Positions 1-8,810 of a stretch of DNA of 56,621 nucleotides are shown piece by piece; position 1 is the stretch's first letter; each line of letters begins with the position of its first letter. The DNA is from JBDRED01 sp043820025 [NCBI: Elusimicrobiota bacterium] (GTDB lineage Bacteria > RUG730 > JBDRED01). The notes beneath the pieces are model-generated. The model searched no databases. It had not been told where the DNA came from and saw only the letters and a program-made list of their open reading frames with translations. The stretch covers positions 1-56,621 of the forward strand of contig JBDRED010000025.1 of assembly GCA_043820025.1 (NCBI GenBank), in the 5' to 3' direction. Both the position numbers and the translations under genes were made by a program.

Positions 1-1
1 T

Positions 2-3000
2 ATTATGGCAGATGGTGATGCTGTTAGATATGATTTAGGGCAGTCTCAAACAACTTATAATTGCGTAGAAAATAGTTTTGTTATGGTAAGCTCAGGAGCA
101 ACTTCTAATTATTATCAAGTAGGATTATTTGGGAAATCTATAGCGTCATTTGTGGGAACAGGACGAGTCGGTATTGGAGAAACAGCGCCGGAGTCTGCGA
201 TGGAAATAACCTCAGCTTCACCTATAATAACATTGCATAATTCAACAAATCAGGACACAAATAACGGGAGAGAATCAAGATTAGAATTTAAAGGTCAGCA
301 ATCCGGGGGAGAAGAAACTTCTCTTGCGAGATTAGCTGTTTCTCATTCCGGAACTTCAGATGATGAAAAAGGACAAATGGTATTTAGGGTTAATGATGGG
401 AATGACGGGGCTAGTCCTTCTGAAAAGATGAGAATAACTGATACGGGAAACGTAGGAATAGCAACTTCTATTCCAATTGGAAGATTACAAGTGTCGGGAG
501 ACACTGTGATAGGCGGTGGAACATCATTATTGCGAATGCTTGGAGCTGGCGGAGCATTATATATACAACCATCATCATCAACAGTTACAGGTTCTTCAGC
601 TGATTTATATTTTTCAAATTGGTATCAAGGCACCCCAAAACTTGTAATTAAAGCAGGCGGGAATATTGGAGTAGGCACATCAGAACCCGGCGAACCATTA
701 AATGTGATAGGAGATATTTCTTCCAGCACTACGATTTATGCGCCTATAGGAGATTTTTCTGATATATATGTTTCGACAATAAATACAAAGTCGCCGTTAT
801 ATATAAATAATACGGCAAATAATGTTTTAATAACAGGGACAGGTAATATGGGTATAGGGAATACAAATCCAAATGAGAAGTTGGATGTTATAGGAGATAT
901 TTCTTCCAGCACTACGATTTATGCGCCTATAGGCGATTTTACTAATGTATATGTGTCAACTATATACTCAAAATCTCCTTTGCAATTCGCGACTAACGGA
1001 ATAAATAGAATGACATTAAATGACAACGGTTATGTTGGAATAGGGTCAACAAATCCGGCAAGCCCATTAGATGTAATAGTCCCAAATGGCGGCGCGGCTA
1101 GGATTCAAACAAGTACACTTGGTAATGAAGAATCAGCATTTCTTAATTTTCAGGGAAGAGGGATTATTGGATACTCAAGTTTTACGGCAATGGGATTATC
1201 CGGTCTTGAAATGCGTACTCCGAGCAAACATATATTAATCAATACGAATGATACGATTTTAGATAATTACATATTTATAAATGGAACCAGCAGTGATTAT
1301 ATAAAATTTGGCACGTTTGGAACAGAGAGAGTGATAATTAGTTCCAGCGGTTATCTGGGAATAGGCACAACGAATCCCGGAGCGTTATTATCTTTAAATA
1401 ACAGTCTGGGAAATACCAAATTAGCATTATTTGATGGGGGAAGCACATTTTATGGCATGGGAATACAATCCAATCAATTTAGGCTTCATGTTGGAAATAA
1501 TAGCGGAAGATTTTCGTTTTTAGACGCGCCTAGCGGGAATGAATTGCTTACAATTAAGGGAACAGGCAATGTAGGAATAGGTACAACAGAGCCCAGCGTT
1601 TTGTTGCATTTAGAAAAAGATTATTCAGTTACAACGGTTATATCAAAGATATATGATCCGGCAATGAGCGCTGGCCATGCTTTAAGAATCAATTTGGGAA
1701 ATGCGGATTCAACAAATAATTCAGCTCAAATAAGTTATACTCATGTGGGTTTAGGATCAGCATCTAATTATTTAAGCCTTGGTATGTATGGAACTCTAGA
1801 TACTCTTAATGTAACCGGAAACAGCCGCGTAGGTTTAGGCACAACATCTCCGGCTGAAAGACTCGAGGTAAATGGAAATATTACATTCTCAGGCACTGAA
1901 GGAAATATAAAAAAGATAAACGAACTTGAAGGAGCAAATGATTTGAAATTGTCCGGAGATGCGACTAATGATGCAGATATATATATTCATGCAAATGGCA
2001 ATGTGGGAATAGCTACTACAAATCCTGCGGCAAAACTATACGTTAAGGGAGCAGGCGGCACAAATACAGGAGTTATCGTTGCTTATGAAACTACAGATAA
2101 TTGGGTGCACGGCGGGCCGTCTGCAAATCCGACTACCGCGCTAAAATTATACAGAGAAGGGCATACAAGCGAATCTTACGCAAATGCAGTTGATTTTAAT
2201 CTGCTGAGATATGAAGATTCATCCACTAATTCAAGGACCAGGATGGATATTAAATTAGCCAATGTCACTGCTGCTCCTGATACGAATGTTATGACCTTAT
2301 TATCTAATGGTAATGTGGGAATAGGAACAACAGCTCCAGCTCAAATACTCCAAATAAAGGGGACAACAAATACACCTGTGTTATTAATTGAACCATTATC
2401 ATGGTCTTCCGGAAATTCCAGCGAGGTAAGGCTTGGTGACACAGCTCATTATCTAAAAGCTACACATTCAGGCGGTATGATAATTTATGATTTAGATAAG
2501 ATTAATTTAGAAGGATCCAATGTTGGCATAGGAACTGCAAATCCGGCAAAAAAACTTCATGTAAACGGAGATATACAGATAGAAGGCGTGCTTATAAGTC
2601 ATAATATTGATTCAGGCGACGGCCCTTCTATGGTATGGAAGGATACGGTTCATACTATGGCGAAATACAGTTCTTCCGCTAGATATAAGGAAAATATTGA
2701 GGTTTTCAAGGATGATTTTTATAAAATTCTTACTCTTGAGCCTAAGATATATAACAGAAAGAACGATCCATTGAAGAAAAAAGAGATTGGATATATAGCA
2801 GAGGAGATGGATGCTGCAGGATTAAACTATCTTGTATTCTACGATGAACAAGGCAGGCCTGATTCAATTAATGATAAGAAAATTGCTGTGTATACCAATG
2901 AGATTGTTAAAGACAATATCAAAAAAATTGAAGATCAGAAAGATGAAATTGATATGTTGAAAGATGAAAATAAGGAACTCAGGGCTAGGGTAGAGGAGAT

Positions 3001-3022
3001 TGAGAGTTTGTTAAATAAATAA
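2..3022 (+). CDS. Large repetitive surface/fibre protein with C-terminal peptidase S74 self-cleaving chaperone domain (5' partial)
   Basis: The frame is open to the left edge and no signal peptide is visible, so the true start probably lies upstream; the first ATG is at 5. The visible part (1005 residues from that ATG) holds about eleven copies of a short module of the form G-N-V-G-I-G-T-T-x-P-x-x-x-L-x-V-x-G-D-I, separated by 40-90 residues of Ser/Thr/Asn/Gly-rich sequence that looks like beta-structured stalk. The last 115 residues match the peptidase S74 / endosialidase-chaperone family: S-A-R-Y-K-E-N-I starts at residue 891 (DNA 2675), giving the Ser891/Lys895 pair of the S-x-R-x-K-x-x-I motif, followed by a coiled coil to the C-terminus. 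Known S74 domains trimerise, fold a beta-helical fibre and then cleave just before the Ser. The role here (surface fibre, adhesin or phage-tail-like) is inferred. Confidence 0.8.
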   Translation: MMADGDAVRYDLGQSQTTYNCVENSFVMVSSGATSNYYQVGLFGKSIASFVGTGRVGIGETAPESAMEITSASPIITLHNSTNQDTNNGRESRLEFKGQQSGGEETSLARLAVSHSGTSDDEKGQMVFRVNDGNDGASPSEKMRITDTGNVGIATSIPIGRLQVSGDTVIGGGTSLLRMLGAGGALYIQPSSSTVTGSSADLYFSNWYQGTPKLVIKAGGNIGVGTSEPGEPLNVIGDISSSTTIYAPIGDFSDIYVSTINTKSPLYINNTANNVLITGTGNMGIGNTNPNEKLDVIGDISSSTTIYAPIGDFTNVYVSTIYSKSPLQFATNGINRMTLNDNGYVGIGSTNPASPLDVIVPNGGAARIQTSTLGNEESAFLNFQGRGIIGYSSFTAMGLSGLEMRTPSKHILINTNDTILDNYIFINGTSSDYIKFGTFGTERVIISSSGYLGIGTTNPGALLSLNNSLGNTKLALFDGGSTFYGMGIQSNQFRLHVGNNSGRFSFLDAPSGNELLTIKGTGNVGIGTTEPSVLLHLEKDYSVTTVISKIYDPAMSAGHALRINLGNADSTNNSAQISYTHVGLGSASNYLSLGMYGTLDTLNVTGNSRVGLGTTSPAERLEVNGNITFSGTEGNIKKINELEGANDLKLSGDATNDADIYIHANGNVGIATTNPAAKLYVKGAGGTNTGVIVAYETTDNWVHGGPSANPTTALKLYREGHTSESYANAVDFNLLRYEDSSTNSRTRMDIKLANVTAAPDTNVMTLLSNGNVGIGTTAPAQILQIKGTTNTPVLLIEPLSWSSGNSSEVRLGDTAHYLKATHSGGMIIYDLDKINLEGSNVGIGTANPAKKLHVNGDIQIEGVLISHNIDSGDGPSMVWKDTVHTMAKYSSSARYKENIEVFKDDFYKILTLEPKIYNRKNDPLKKKEIGYIAEEMDAAGLNYLVFYDEQGRPDSINDKKIAVYTNEIVKDNIKKIEDQKDEIDMLKDENKELRARVEEIESLLNK
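707..933 (+). repeat. 44-nt exact direct repeat, two copies 183 bp apart
   Basis: Bases 707-750 and 890-933 are identical over 44 nt. They encode the same I-G-D-I-S-S-S-T-T-I-Y-A-P-I-G stretch in two neighbouring modules of the S74 protein. The offset is exactly 61 codons, so this is a recent in-frame duplication of one stalk module. Confidence 0.9.
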
Positions 3023-3036
3023 AATTTATTAAAATC

Positions 3037-3120
3037 TGCCCGAGGTGAGATTTGAACTCACAAGGCCCAGAGGCCAGCGGTGTTTGAGACCGCCGCGTAT
3101 ACCAATTCCGCCACTCGGGC
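3037..3120 (-). tRNA. tRNA-Leu (anticodon CAA)
   Basis: On the minus strand the acceptor arm GCCCGAG (3120-3114) pairs with CTCGGGC (3044-3038), with discriminator A at 3037. The 84-nt length includes a long class II variable arm. The anticodon stem GCGGT/ACCGC encloses loop CTCAAAC, giving anticodon CAA (UUG codons). The T-arm has GTTCAAATC. CCA is not encoded. It lies between two plus-strand genes and has its own promoter. Confidence 0.95.
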
Positions 3121-3153
3121 ATAAAAAAGCAATAATCATTTCTTATGAAAATC

Positions 3154-3182
3154 AATATATCGTATATGCCGGCCAAAGTCAA
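3154..3182 (-). promoter_or_regulatory. Sigma-70 promoter for tRNA-Leu
   Basis: On the minus strand TTGACT (3182-3177) and TATATT (3159-3154) are separated by exactly 17 bp, about 34 bp upstream of the mature tRNA 5' end. Spacing, strand and position fit the consensus. Confidence 0.7.
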
Positions 3183-3246
3183 GAAATATGGAGTTTAAAG
3201 TAACCGAATTTTGGGGTCTGTCCCTCAAGTTCGGAAATTATTCTCC

Positions 3247-3275
3247 TTGTCTTGCTTTCTTGGAATAGATATAAT
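3247..3275 (+). promoter_or_regulatory. Sigma-70 promoter upstream of lpxB
   Basis: TTGTCT (3247-3252), a 17-bp spacer and a perfect TATAAT (3270-3275) lie just before lpxB. Transcription would start near 3282, within a few bases of the GAGG ribosome-binding site. The leader would be very short. Confidence 0.55.
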
Positions 3276-3293
3276 ATTTTTGAGGTTGTTATT

Positions 3294-4394
3294 ATGAATA
3301 AAAAAATATTTATTTCCTGCGGAGATGTTTCAGGGGATTTACACGCGTCTTATTTGGTGAAAAAACTCTTGAGCAAGCGTTCTGACATTAGTATTTCAGC
3401 GATTGGCGGAGACAGCTTAAAATCATGTAATGTGGAATTTCTTAAGGATATAGTTAATGCCGAAGGCTTTGGATTTAGCGGGATAATAAAAAAATATAGA
3501 TTTTTTAAAAATATTTTAAATAGCATTATAATTCCTTTATTTATAAATAATAAGCCAAATTTAGTGATATTGGTTGATTTTTATGGTTTTAATATTCACG
3601 TCGCTAAAACAGCAAAAATGTTTCGCATTCCGGTAGTTTATTACATTAGCCCGCAGGTTTGGGCGTCAAGAAGATGGAGAATAAAGAAGCTTGAGAAGTA
3701 TGTTGATCATATGATTCTTATATTTCCATTTGAAACAAAAGTCTATAAAGGTTCAAAGATTAAAACAACTTATGTCGGGCATCCGTTTATTGATATATTG
3801 GAAAAATACTCAGTTAATAATCAGCCTGAGGAAATTATAGGTATTTTTCCCGGAAGCAGAAAACAAGAGGTGCTAAGGCTTTTGCCTGTTATGTGCAGTA
3901 TTTTTGAAGATATGGATATAGGAAAGCATAGGCTTGCTGTATTTGCCGCTCCAAATATTGATTTGGAATATATTAAAACAATAATAAAAAAATACAAATT
4001 GGAAGATAAAACAGAAATAATCAACGGGTCTGATTACGATAAGAGAAGCAGGCTCAAAATGTGTTTAATTAGTTCCGGAAGCGCTACGGTAGAAACAATG
4101 ATTATGGGCGTGCCTATGATAATAATGTATAAACTGCCGAGCATATCTTACTTTATTGCTAAGCTTATTGTTAAAGTAAAATATATTGGAATGCCAAATA
4201 TTTTAGCGAATAAGATGATAGTTCCGGAATTTATTCAAAATATTAATATAGAGTCTGTAAGAGCGCTTTTAAAAATGTGGTTTTTTAGCTATGAACTTAG
4301 TAAAATAAAAAATAATCTTTCAAAAACAACACAATTGTTGGGCGAGCAGGGCGTAATTGAAAGAGCTGTTGAAGTTATTGAAAATTATTTATAG
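3294..4394 (+). CDS. lpxB: Lipid-A-disaccharide synthase
   Basis: LpxB (GT19) joins UDP-2,3-diacylglucosamine and lipid X into the tetra-acyl disaccharide at the inner membrane. The 366-residue product has G-D-V-S-G-D-L-H (residues 10-17), S-P-Q-V-W-A (about 118), G-S-R-K-Q-E-V (about 187) and S-S-G-S-A-T-V-E (about 260), all typical of the family. The ATG at 3294 is chosen over an upstream in-frame TTG-type start because GAGG at 3282-3285 is correctly spaced. LpxI, which makes one of its substrates, is encoded 14 kb away at 17991. Confidence 0.93.
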   Translation: MNKKIFISCGDVSGDLHASYLVKKLLSKRSDISISAIGGDSLKSCNVEFLKDIVNAEGFGFSGIIKKYRFFKNILNSIIIPLFINNKPNLVILVDFYGFNIHVAKTAKMFRIPVVYYISPQVWASRRWRIKKLEKYVDHMILIFPFETKVYKGSKIKTTYVGHPFIDILEKYSVNNQPEEIIGIFPGSRKQEVLRLLPVMCSIFEDMDIGKHRLAVFAAPNIDLEYIKTIIKKYKLEDKTEIINGSDYDKRSRLKMCLISSGSATVETMIMGVPMIIMYKLPSISYFIAKLIVKVKYIGMPNILANKMIVPEFIQNINIESVRALLKMWFFSYELSKIKNNLSKTTQLLGEQGVIERAVEVIENYL

Positions 4395-4447
4395 AGACAG
4401 TAAGTTATAATAATTGATTTTTATAAAGGAATAGAATATAATATAAT

Positions 4448-4696
4448 ATGGATAAGATAAATGTTTTGGAAGAAAAAGTAATTAAAGCGGTTAAAGCTAT
4501 AAAAAAGCTCAAGGAGGAAAATTCAAGGCTGATAGATCAGATGGAAAAGGCTGTTCTGGAAGCAAAAGCTAAAGATTTTGAGAATAAAAAATTACGCTAC
4601 AATAATAAGGAATACGAAAGGTTAAGAGATATACAAGGAGAATTAAAAAGAAGGTTAAAAAAGCTTTATGAAAAGCTTGTGAAATATCAGGCATAG
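4448..4696 (+). CDS. Small coiled-coil protein, ZapB-like
   Basis: The 82-residue product is almost entirely helical and charged, with heptad-like Leu/Ile/Val spacing and no Cys, signal peptide or membrane segment. Its size, composition and position directly upstream of zapA suggest a ZapB-like partner that would link ZapA-decorated FtsZ filaments. That role is inferred; coiled coils this short cannot be assigned by sequence alone. The zapA start follows within 10 bases of its stop, so the two are probably translationally coupled. Confidence 0.6.
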   Translation: MDKINVLEEKVIKAVKAIKKLKEENSRLIDQMEKAVLEAKAKDFENKKLRYNNKEYERLRDIQGELKRRLKKLYEKLVKYQA

Positions 4697-4705
4697 GTGA
4701 GAATA

Positions 4706-4987
4706 ATGGCAGATAAGATGTTAATTAAAATAATGAATAGAGATTATTACATAAACGACAACGGAGACCCATTATACATGAACGCTATTGCCAGATATGT
4801 TGAAAATAAAATGAAGGAAGCTGCTGAAAAGGATAATATCGTTGACACCAGCAGGCTGGCTGTGCACGCGGCATTAACGATTACGGGTGAATTATTTAAG
4901 TATAAAGATAAAGAAGACGAGCTAAAAGGAATCAATGAGTATAGAGTTGACAAATTATTACAAGAATTGGACGAGGTTTTAACTTAG
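4706..4987 (+). CDS. zapA: Cell division protein ZapA
   Basis: The 93-residue product matches ZapA, which binds and bundles FtsZ. The N-terminal half carries the short beta-strand domain (I-K-I-M-N-R-D-Y-Y-I), followed by Y-V-E-N-K-M-K-E and a helical region T-S-R-L-A-V-H-A-A-L that forms the dimer coiled coil. The ATG at 4706 is preferred over the GTG at 4697 because AGGTGA at 4695-4700 is then a properly spaced ribosome-binding site. A candidate 6S RNA follows. Confidence 0.85.
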   Translation: MADKMLIKIMNRDYYINDNGDPLYMNAIARYVENKMKEAAEKDNIVDTSRLAVHAALTITGELFKYKDKEDELKGINEYRVDKLLQELDEVLT

Positions 4988-5000
4988 TCTTAAATAATAT

Positions 5001-5158
5001 TACCCTGCGATGCGCGCGATGTACAGCTTTTGTTTTGCCTATGAGCAACAAAAAGGGAGTTCGGAGTCGCTTCTAGCCTTGGCTTTTAGCGCAGGACACC
5101 CACTTATTTTTTTGGTGCTTAACAAGGTTGTATACACGGCATATGCGGGGTTTTTTTA
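5001..5158 (+). ncRNA. ssrS: Candidate 6S RNA
   Basis: This gap has no convincing protein gene but folds as a long rod. ACCCTGC (5002-5008) pairs with GCGGGGT (5145-5151), ATGC (5010-5013) with GCAT (5139-5142) and TGTAC (5020-5024) with GTATA (5130-5134). A large interior loop follows, then an apical hairpin around a CTTG tetraloop near 5077. A T-run at 5151-5157 ends it like an intrinsic terminator. A possible promoter is TTGGAC at 4967 with TAAATA at 4991. Position is the strongest argument: in many proteobacteria 6S RNA lies between zapA and the 5-formyl-THF cyclo-ligase gene, and here only rarA intervenes. Other structured RNAs cannot be excluded. Confidence 0.6.
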
Positions 5159-5230
5159 TTTATATTCATTGAACCAGGCTCTCAATGGACTAACTCAGGA
5201 TGCAACTTAACAGAATAAAGGAAATAGAAT

Positions 5231-6550
5231 ATGAAAGACTTATTTATTAAGGAAAAAAATAAAAATATAGTCAGGCCGTTAGCGTATAGAATGAGGCCAT
5301 TAAAGCTTGAAGACTATTTTGGCCAGGAGCATTTAGTTGGAAAGGATAAGATACTCTATAACCTTATACAAAATGACGCGCTGTCCTCAATGATATTTTT
5401 TGGGCCGTCCGGAAGCGGGAAGACAGCTCTTGTTAAGATTATTTCTGAAGCGACAAATACTGCTGTAAAAGAAATAAACGCTGTAACGGCCGGCGTAGCT
5501 GATCTCAGGAAAACAATTGACTCTGCGAGCGAATATTTGGATATACATGGCAAGGGAATGCTTGTTATGATTGATGAGATTCATCATTTTAACAGAAGCC
5601 AGCAGGACGCTCTGCTTCCGGCAATGGAAAATGGCACTGTTATAGTTATTGGCCTTACTACCGAAAATCCTTATTTTTACATAAATAACGCTTTATTATC
5701 GCGCGCTACTGTCTGTGAATTTAAGCCTTTATCTGAAGATAATTTAAAAGGAATTATTAAGAATGCCATAAGCAATGAGGAGAACGGATTAGGCGGGTAT
5801 AATATTGAATATACAGACGAGGTTTTAAGTTTTATTGTAAGATTTGTTAATGGTGACGCGAGGTATGCTCTAAATATTATAGAGAATGTTGCGCAGTCAC
5901 AGCCCAAAAATTCAAAAATAATAATTAACAAGGAGCATATAGAGGAATGTGTTGGGAAAAGAGTAGTACAGTATGATAAAAACGGCGATCAGCATTATGA
6001 TGTTATTTCCGCTTTTATAAAAAGTATGAGGGGCAGCGATCCGGACGCTGCATTGTATTGGCTTGCTGTAATGCTAAGAGGCGGCGAAGATCCGAGGTTT
6101 ATAGCAAGACGAATTGCTATTCTTGCTGCTGAGGATGTTGGCAATGCGGCGCCTATGGCATTGTGTGTTGCGCAGTCTGCCTGGGATCTGGTAGAGCGTG
6201 TGGGAATGCCTGAGGCTAGAATAATTCTTGCGCAGGCTGTTACAATGGTAACATCCTGCCCAAAAAGTAATGCCAGTTATTTGGGTATTGACTCTGCGCT
6301 GGCTGATGTTGATAATAAGAAGATTGAAGCTGTGCCGAATCATTTAAAGGATGCGAATTTGGATAAGGACGCGCTGGGCCATGGTAAGGGATATAAATAT
6401 CCGCATGAATATCCTGATCATTTCGTAAAACAAAAATATCGCGGTAATTTCTTTTCCGGAGAATACTATAAACCTACTAATGTAGGCAAGGAAAAGATTT
6501 TTAGAGAAAGGCTTAACGCGATTTGGGGAATCTCAGATGAAGAAAAATGA
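5231..6550 (+). CDS. rarA: Replication-associated recombination protein RarA (MgsA), AAA+ ATPase
   Basis: RarA is a clamp-loader-like AAA+ ATPase that acts at stalled replication forks. The 439-residue product has Walker A G-P-S-G-S-G-K-T (58-65), Walker B M-L-V-M-I-D-E-I-H-H (about 108-117), the T-T-E-N-P sensor region (about 140) and the family C-terminal domain (R-G-S-D-P-D-A-A-L-Y-W-L, then R-R-I-A-I-L-A-A-E-D-V-G). Length is normal. An AAAGGA ribosome-binding site precedes the ATG. Its end overlaps fau by 14 nt. Confidence 0.95.
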   Translation: MKDLFIKEKNKNIVRPLAYRMRPLKLEDYFGQEHLVGKDKILYNLIQNDALSSMIFFGPSGSGKTALVKIISEATNTAVKEINAVTAGVADLRKTIDSASEYLDIHGKGMLVMIDEIHHFNRSQQDALLPAMENGTVIVIGLTTENPYFYINNALLSRATVCEFKPLSEDNLKGIIKNAISNEENGLGGYNIEYTDEVLSFIVRFVNGDARYALNIIENVAQSQPKNSKIIINKEHIEECVGKRVVQYDKNGDQHYDVISAFIKSMRGSDPDAALYWLAVMLRGGEDPRFIARRIAILAAEDVGNAAPMALCVAQSAWDLVERVGMPEARIILAQAVTMVTSCPKSNASYLGIDSALADVDNKKIEAVPNHLKDANLDKDALGHGKGYKYPHEYPDHFVKQKYRGNFFSGEYYKPTNVGKEKIFRERLNAIWGISDEEK

Positions 6551-7127
6551 ATTAAGAAATAAAATTTTAGAGAAAAGACGGCGTATGGATTCAAGAGAGC
6601 TTTCGGTAATTAGCGCGCGCGCAAATGAAGCGCTGAGTAGTTTGGATTTACTGCATGACGCCAGGTCAGTTATGGTATACTCGTCATTTGAAAATGAGGT
6701 GGATACTTGGAGTTTTATTGAACAGACAATAAGTTCAAAGGGTTATGTAGTATTACCAAAAATTAAAGGCTGCGCGGGCTTAGCGGCTTACAAAATTACT
6801 GATATAAGTCATCTGGTAATGAGCGGATTAGGGATTAAGGAACCGGACGAGTCTGTTTGTGAAACTGTTGAGATTAGTGATTTAGATCTTATTATTGTTC
6901 CGGGAGTTGTTTTTGGGAGATGCGGCGGCAGAATAGGAAGAGGGAAAGGGTATTACGATAATTTTTTAAAGGAAGCTGATGGCGTTATTTCTATTGTAGG
7001 TTTAGCATTTGATTTTCAAGTGTTTGATAAAGTCCCCCAGCATGAGAATGATGTTCGTATGGATAGAATTGTTACAGAAAAAGAAATTATAATGTGCAAA
7101 AAACACAGAAAGGAGAATAGAGAATGA
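6537..7127 (+). CDS. fau: 5-formyltetrahydrofolate cyclo-ligase
   Basis: This ATP-dependent enzyme converts 5-formyl-THF to 5,10-methenyl-THF. The 196-residue product has the N-terminal basic helix [10 protein letters not shown] and the family signature [17 protein letters not shown] (about 129-145). It overlaps rarA upstream and rny downstream (ATGA), so it belongs to one operon. folD, which acts on the product, is 2.5 kb downstream. Also known as ygfA. Confidence 0.92.
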   Translation: MKKNELRNKILEKRRRMDSRELSVISARANEALSSLDLLHDARSVMVYSSFENEVDTWSFIEQTISSKGYVVLPKIKGCAGLAAYKITDISHLVMSGLGIKEPDESVCETVEISDLDLIIVPGVVFGRCGGRIGRGKGYYDNFLKEADGVISIVGLAFDFQVFDKVPQHENDVRMDRIVTEKEIIMCKKHRKENRE

Positions 7128-8677
7128 ATAGTTTAATAGTCATAGGAGCAGTAGTTGTCGGTATTATACTTGGCTATATTGCCAGAGTATTAGCCGCAAA
7201 ATCAAGTTTAAGTTCTGCTGAACAGCAGGCGAAAACTATTTTAAGTAATGCTAAGAGAGACGCAGAAGCGCATAAGAAAGAGATGACTCTGGAAGTGAAA
7301 GACGAAATGTATAAAAATCGTCAGGAATTTGAAAGAGAAACAAAGGATAGGCGCGCAGAGCTGCAGCAGTATGAGAAAAGATTAGGCCAGAGAGAAGAAG
7401 GTATTAATAGTAAACAGGATTTATTGGAAAAGAAGGATAGAGAACTTAAAAATGCGGAAGCGTTACTTTTTAATAAGGATAGGCTGCTTAATGAGGAGAT
7501 CGAGAATGTTCGTAAAGAGAGAGAGGAACAGAAAAATGTTCTTCAGCGCGTTGCGAATATGAGCCCTGAAGAAGCAAAAAAAATATTAATGAAGAACATG
7601 GAAGATGAAGCGCGGCATGAAGCTATGGGGACTTTTAAAAAGATTGAACAGGAACTCAAGGATAACGCTGATAAAAAAGCTAAAGAGATTATTTCGCTCG
7701 CGATTCAGCGCTGCGCAGCTGATTATACGGCCGAAATTACAGTTACCGCTGTTACAATACCAAGCGATGAAATGAAAGGAAGGATAATAGGCAGGGAAGG
7801 CCGCAATATCCGCGCTTTTGAAGTAGCGACAGGAGTTGACTTAGTTGTTGATGATACGCCTGAAGCGATTACTATAAGCTCATTTGACGGAATAAGGCGC
7901 GAGGTTGCGCGCGTTTCTCTTGAGCGTCTTATTGCCGACGGGCGTATCCATCCGGCGCGTATCGAAGAGGTTGTTGAGCGTGTTAAAAAGGAGATGGAAG
8001 TATATCTTAAAGATGTTGGAGAGCAGGCGGCGCTTGAGGCCGGAGTATCAGGACTGCCGCAGGAAGTTATTAAATTATTAGGTAGATTAAAATATAGAAC
8101 CAGTTATGGCCAAAATGTGCTTCAGCACTCGCTTGAGGTAGCGCATTTAGCAAAGGTAATGTCCGAAGAGCTTGGCCTTGACACAGCTTTGTGCGTAAAG
8201 GCCGGTTTATTGCATGATATAGGAAAGTCAATGGACCATGATGTTGAGGGAACACATACTCAGATTGGAGCAGACATACTTAAAAAACATAATTTCCATC
8301 CTAAGCTGATCAACGCAGTGCTTGCGCATCACGAGGGCGAGGTAAAGCCTGAGACGCCTGAGGCTGTAATTATTGCCGCTGCTGACGCTATATCAGCTGC
8401 TCGGCCCGGAGCTCGACGCGAATCATTGGAATTCTATCTTAAACGAATGGATAAGCTTGAGACAATAGCTGACGGGTTTAAGGGCGTTGAGAAGGCTTAT
8501 GCTATACAGGCCGGTAGAGAAGTGAGAATTATTGTGCGTCCTGACGTTATAAATGATGACGGAGCATTGATTTTGGCAAAGGATATAGCTAAGAAGATTG
8601 AGGGAGAGGTAGAGTATCCTGGACAGATAAAGGTTACGGTTATAAGAGAGACACGCGCTACAGGCGTAGCAAAGTAA
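7124..8677 (+). CDS. rny: Ribonuclease Y
   Basis: RNase Y is a membrane-anchored endoribonuclease that starts mRNA decay. The 517-residue product has one N-terminal membrane helix (1-22), a long charged coiled coil (about 25-170), a KH domain with [12 protein letters not shown] (about 220) and an HD domain with [12 protein letters not shown] (about 363-374). Length matches the family. An ATGA overlap couples it to fau. The rny-ymdB order is the same as in Bacillus and many candidate phyla. Confidence 0.96.
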   Translation: MNSLIVIGAVVVGIILGYIARVLAAKSSLSSAEQQAKTILSNAKRDAEAHKKEMTLEVKDEMYKNRQEFERETKDRRAELQQYEKRLGQREEGINSKQDLLEKKDRELKNAEALLFNKDRLLNEEIENVRKEREEQKNVLQRVANMSPEEAKKILMKNMEDEARHEAMGTFKKIEQELKDNADKKAKEIISLAIQRCAADYTAEITVTAVTIPSDEMKGRIIGREGRNIRAFEVATGVDLVVDDTPEAITISSFDGIRREVARVSLERLIADGRIHPARIEEVVERVKKEMEVYLKDVGEQAALEAGVSGLPQEVIKLLGRLKYRTSYGQNVLQHSLEVAHLAKVMSEELGLDTALCVKAGLLHDIGKSMDHDVEGTHTQIGADILKKHNFHPKLINAVLAHHEGEVKPETPEAVIIAAADAISAARPGARRESLEFYLKRMDKLETIADGFKGVEKAYAIQAGREVRIIVRPDVINDDGALILAKDIAKKIEGEVEYPGQIKVTVIRETRATGVAK

Positions 8678-8679
8678 TT

Positions 8680-8707
8680 GAAGATAGAAGTCAGAATACA
8701 GAAGAAT
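8680..8707 (+). repeat. Imperfect 7-bp tandem repeat
   Basis: After the rny stop the sequence runs in period-7 units close to AAGTCAG (AAGATAG, AAGTCAG, AATACAG, AAGAATT). A perfect three-copy version of a related heptamer occurs at 37579-37599. No coding role is seen. Confidence 0.5.
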
Positions 8708-8727
8708 TATAATAGGAAATGAAAATG

Positions 8728-8752
8728 CGGACAGGGTTACAAACCCAGTCCG
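8728..8752. repeat. 25-bp palindromic hairpin in the rny-ymdB gap
   Basis: CGGAC-a-GGGTT-aca-AACCC-a-GTCCG forms a near-perfect hairpin with a 3-base loop and one A/A mismatch. No T-run follows, so it is not a normal intrinsic terminator. It resembles REP-type dispersed palindromes or an RNA-stability stem. Confidence 0.55.
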
Positions 8753-8810
8753 GCAAAGGTACGGCAAAGAGTTTATTGGGTTTTAACTCATTAACTTTAA
8801 GGATGTTATA

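Noticed and set aside
1-3022. Prophage tail-fibre gene
   Set aside because: The S74 and repeat pattern would fit, but no phage structural, lysis or integrase gene is visible next to it; upstream sequence is needed to decide.
2985-3182. Minus-strand 65-codon frame over the tRNA-Leu
   Set aside because: It is the tRNA gene and flanks read as protein; the tRNA fold explains the conservation, and the frame spans the promoter too.
5010-5210. Plus-strand 66-codon frame between zapA and rarA
   Set aside because: No ribosome-binding site, odd composition, and it overlaps the paired arms of the candidate 6S RNA and its T-run.
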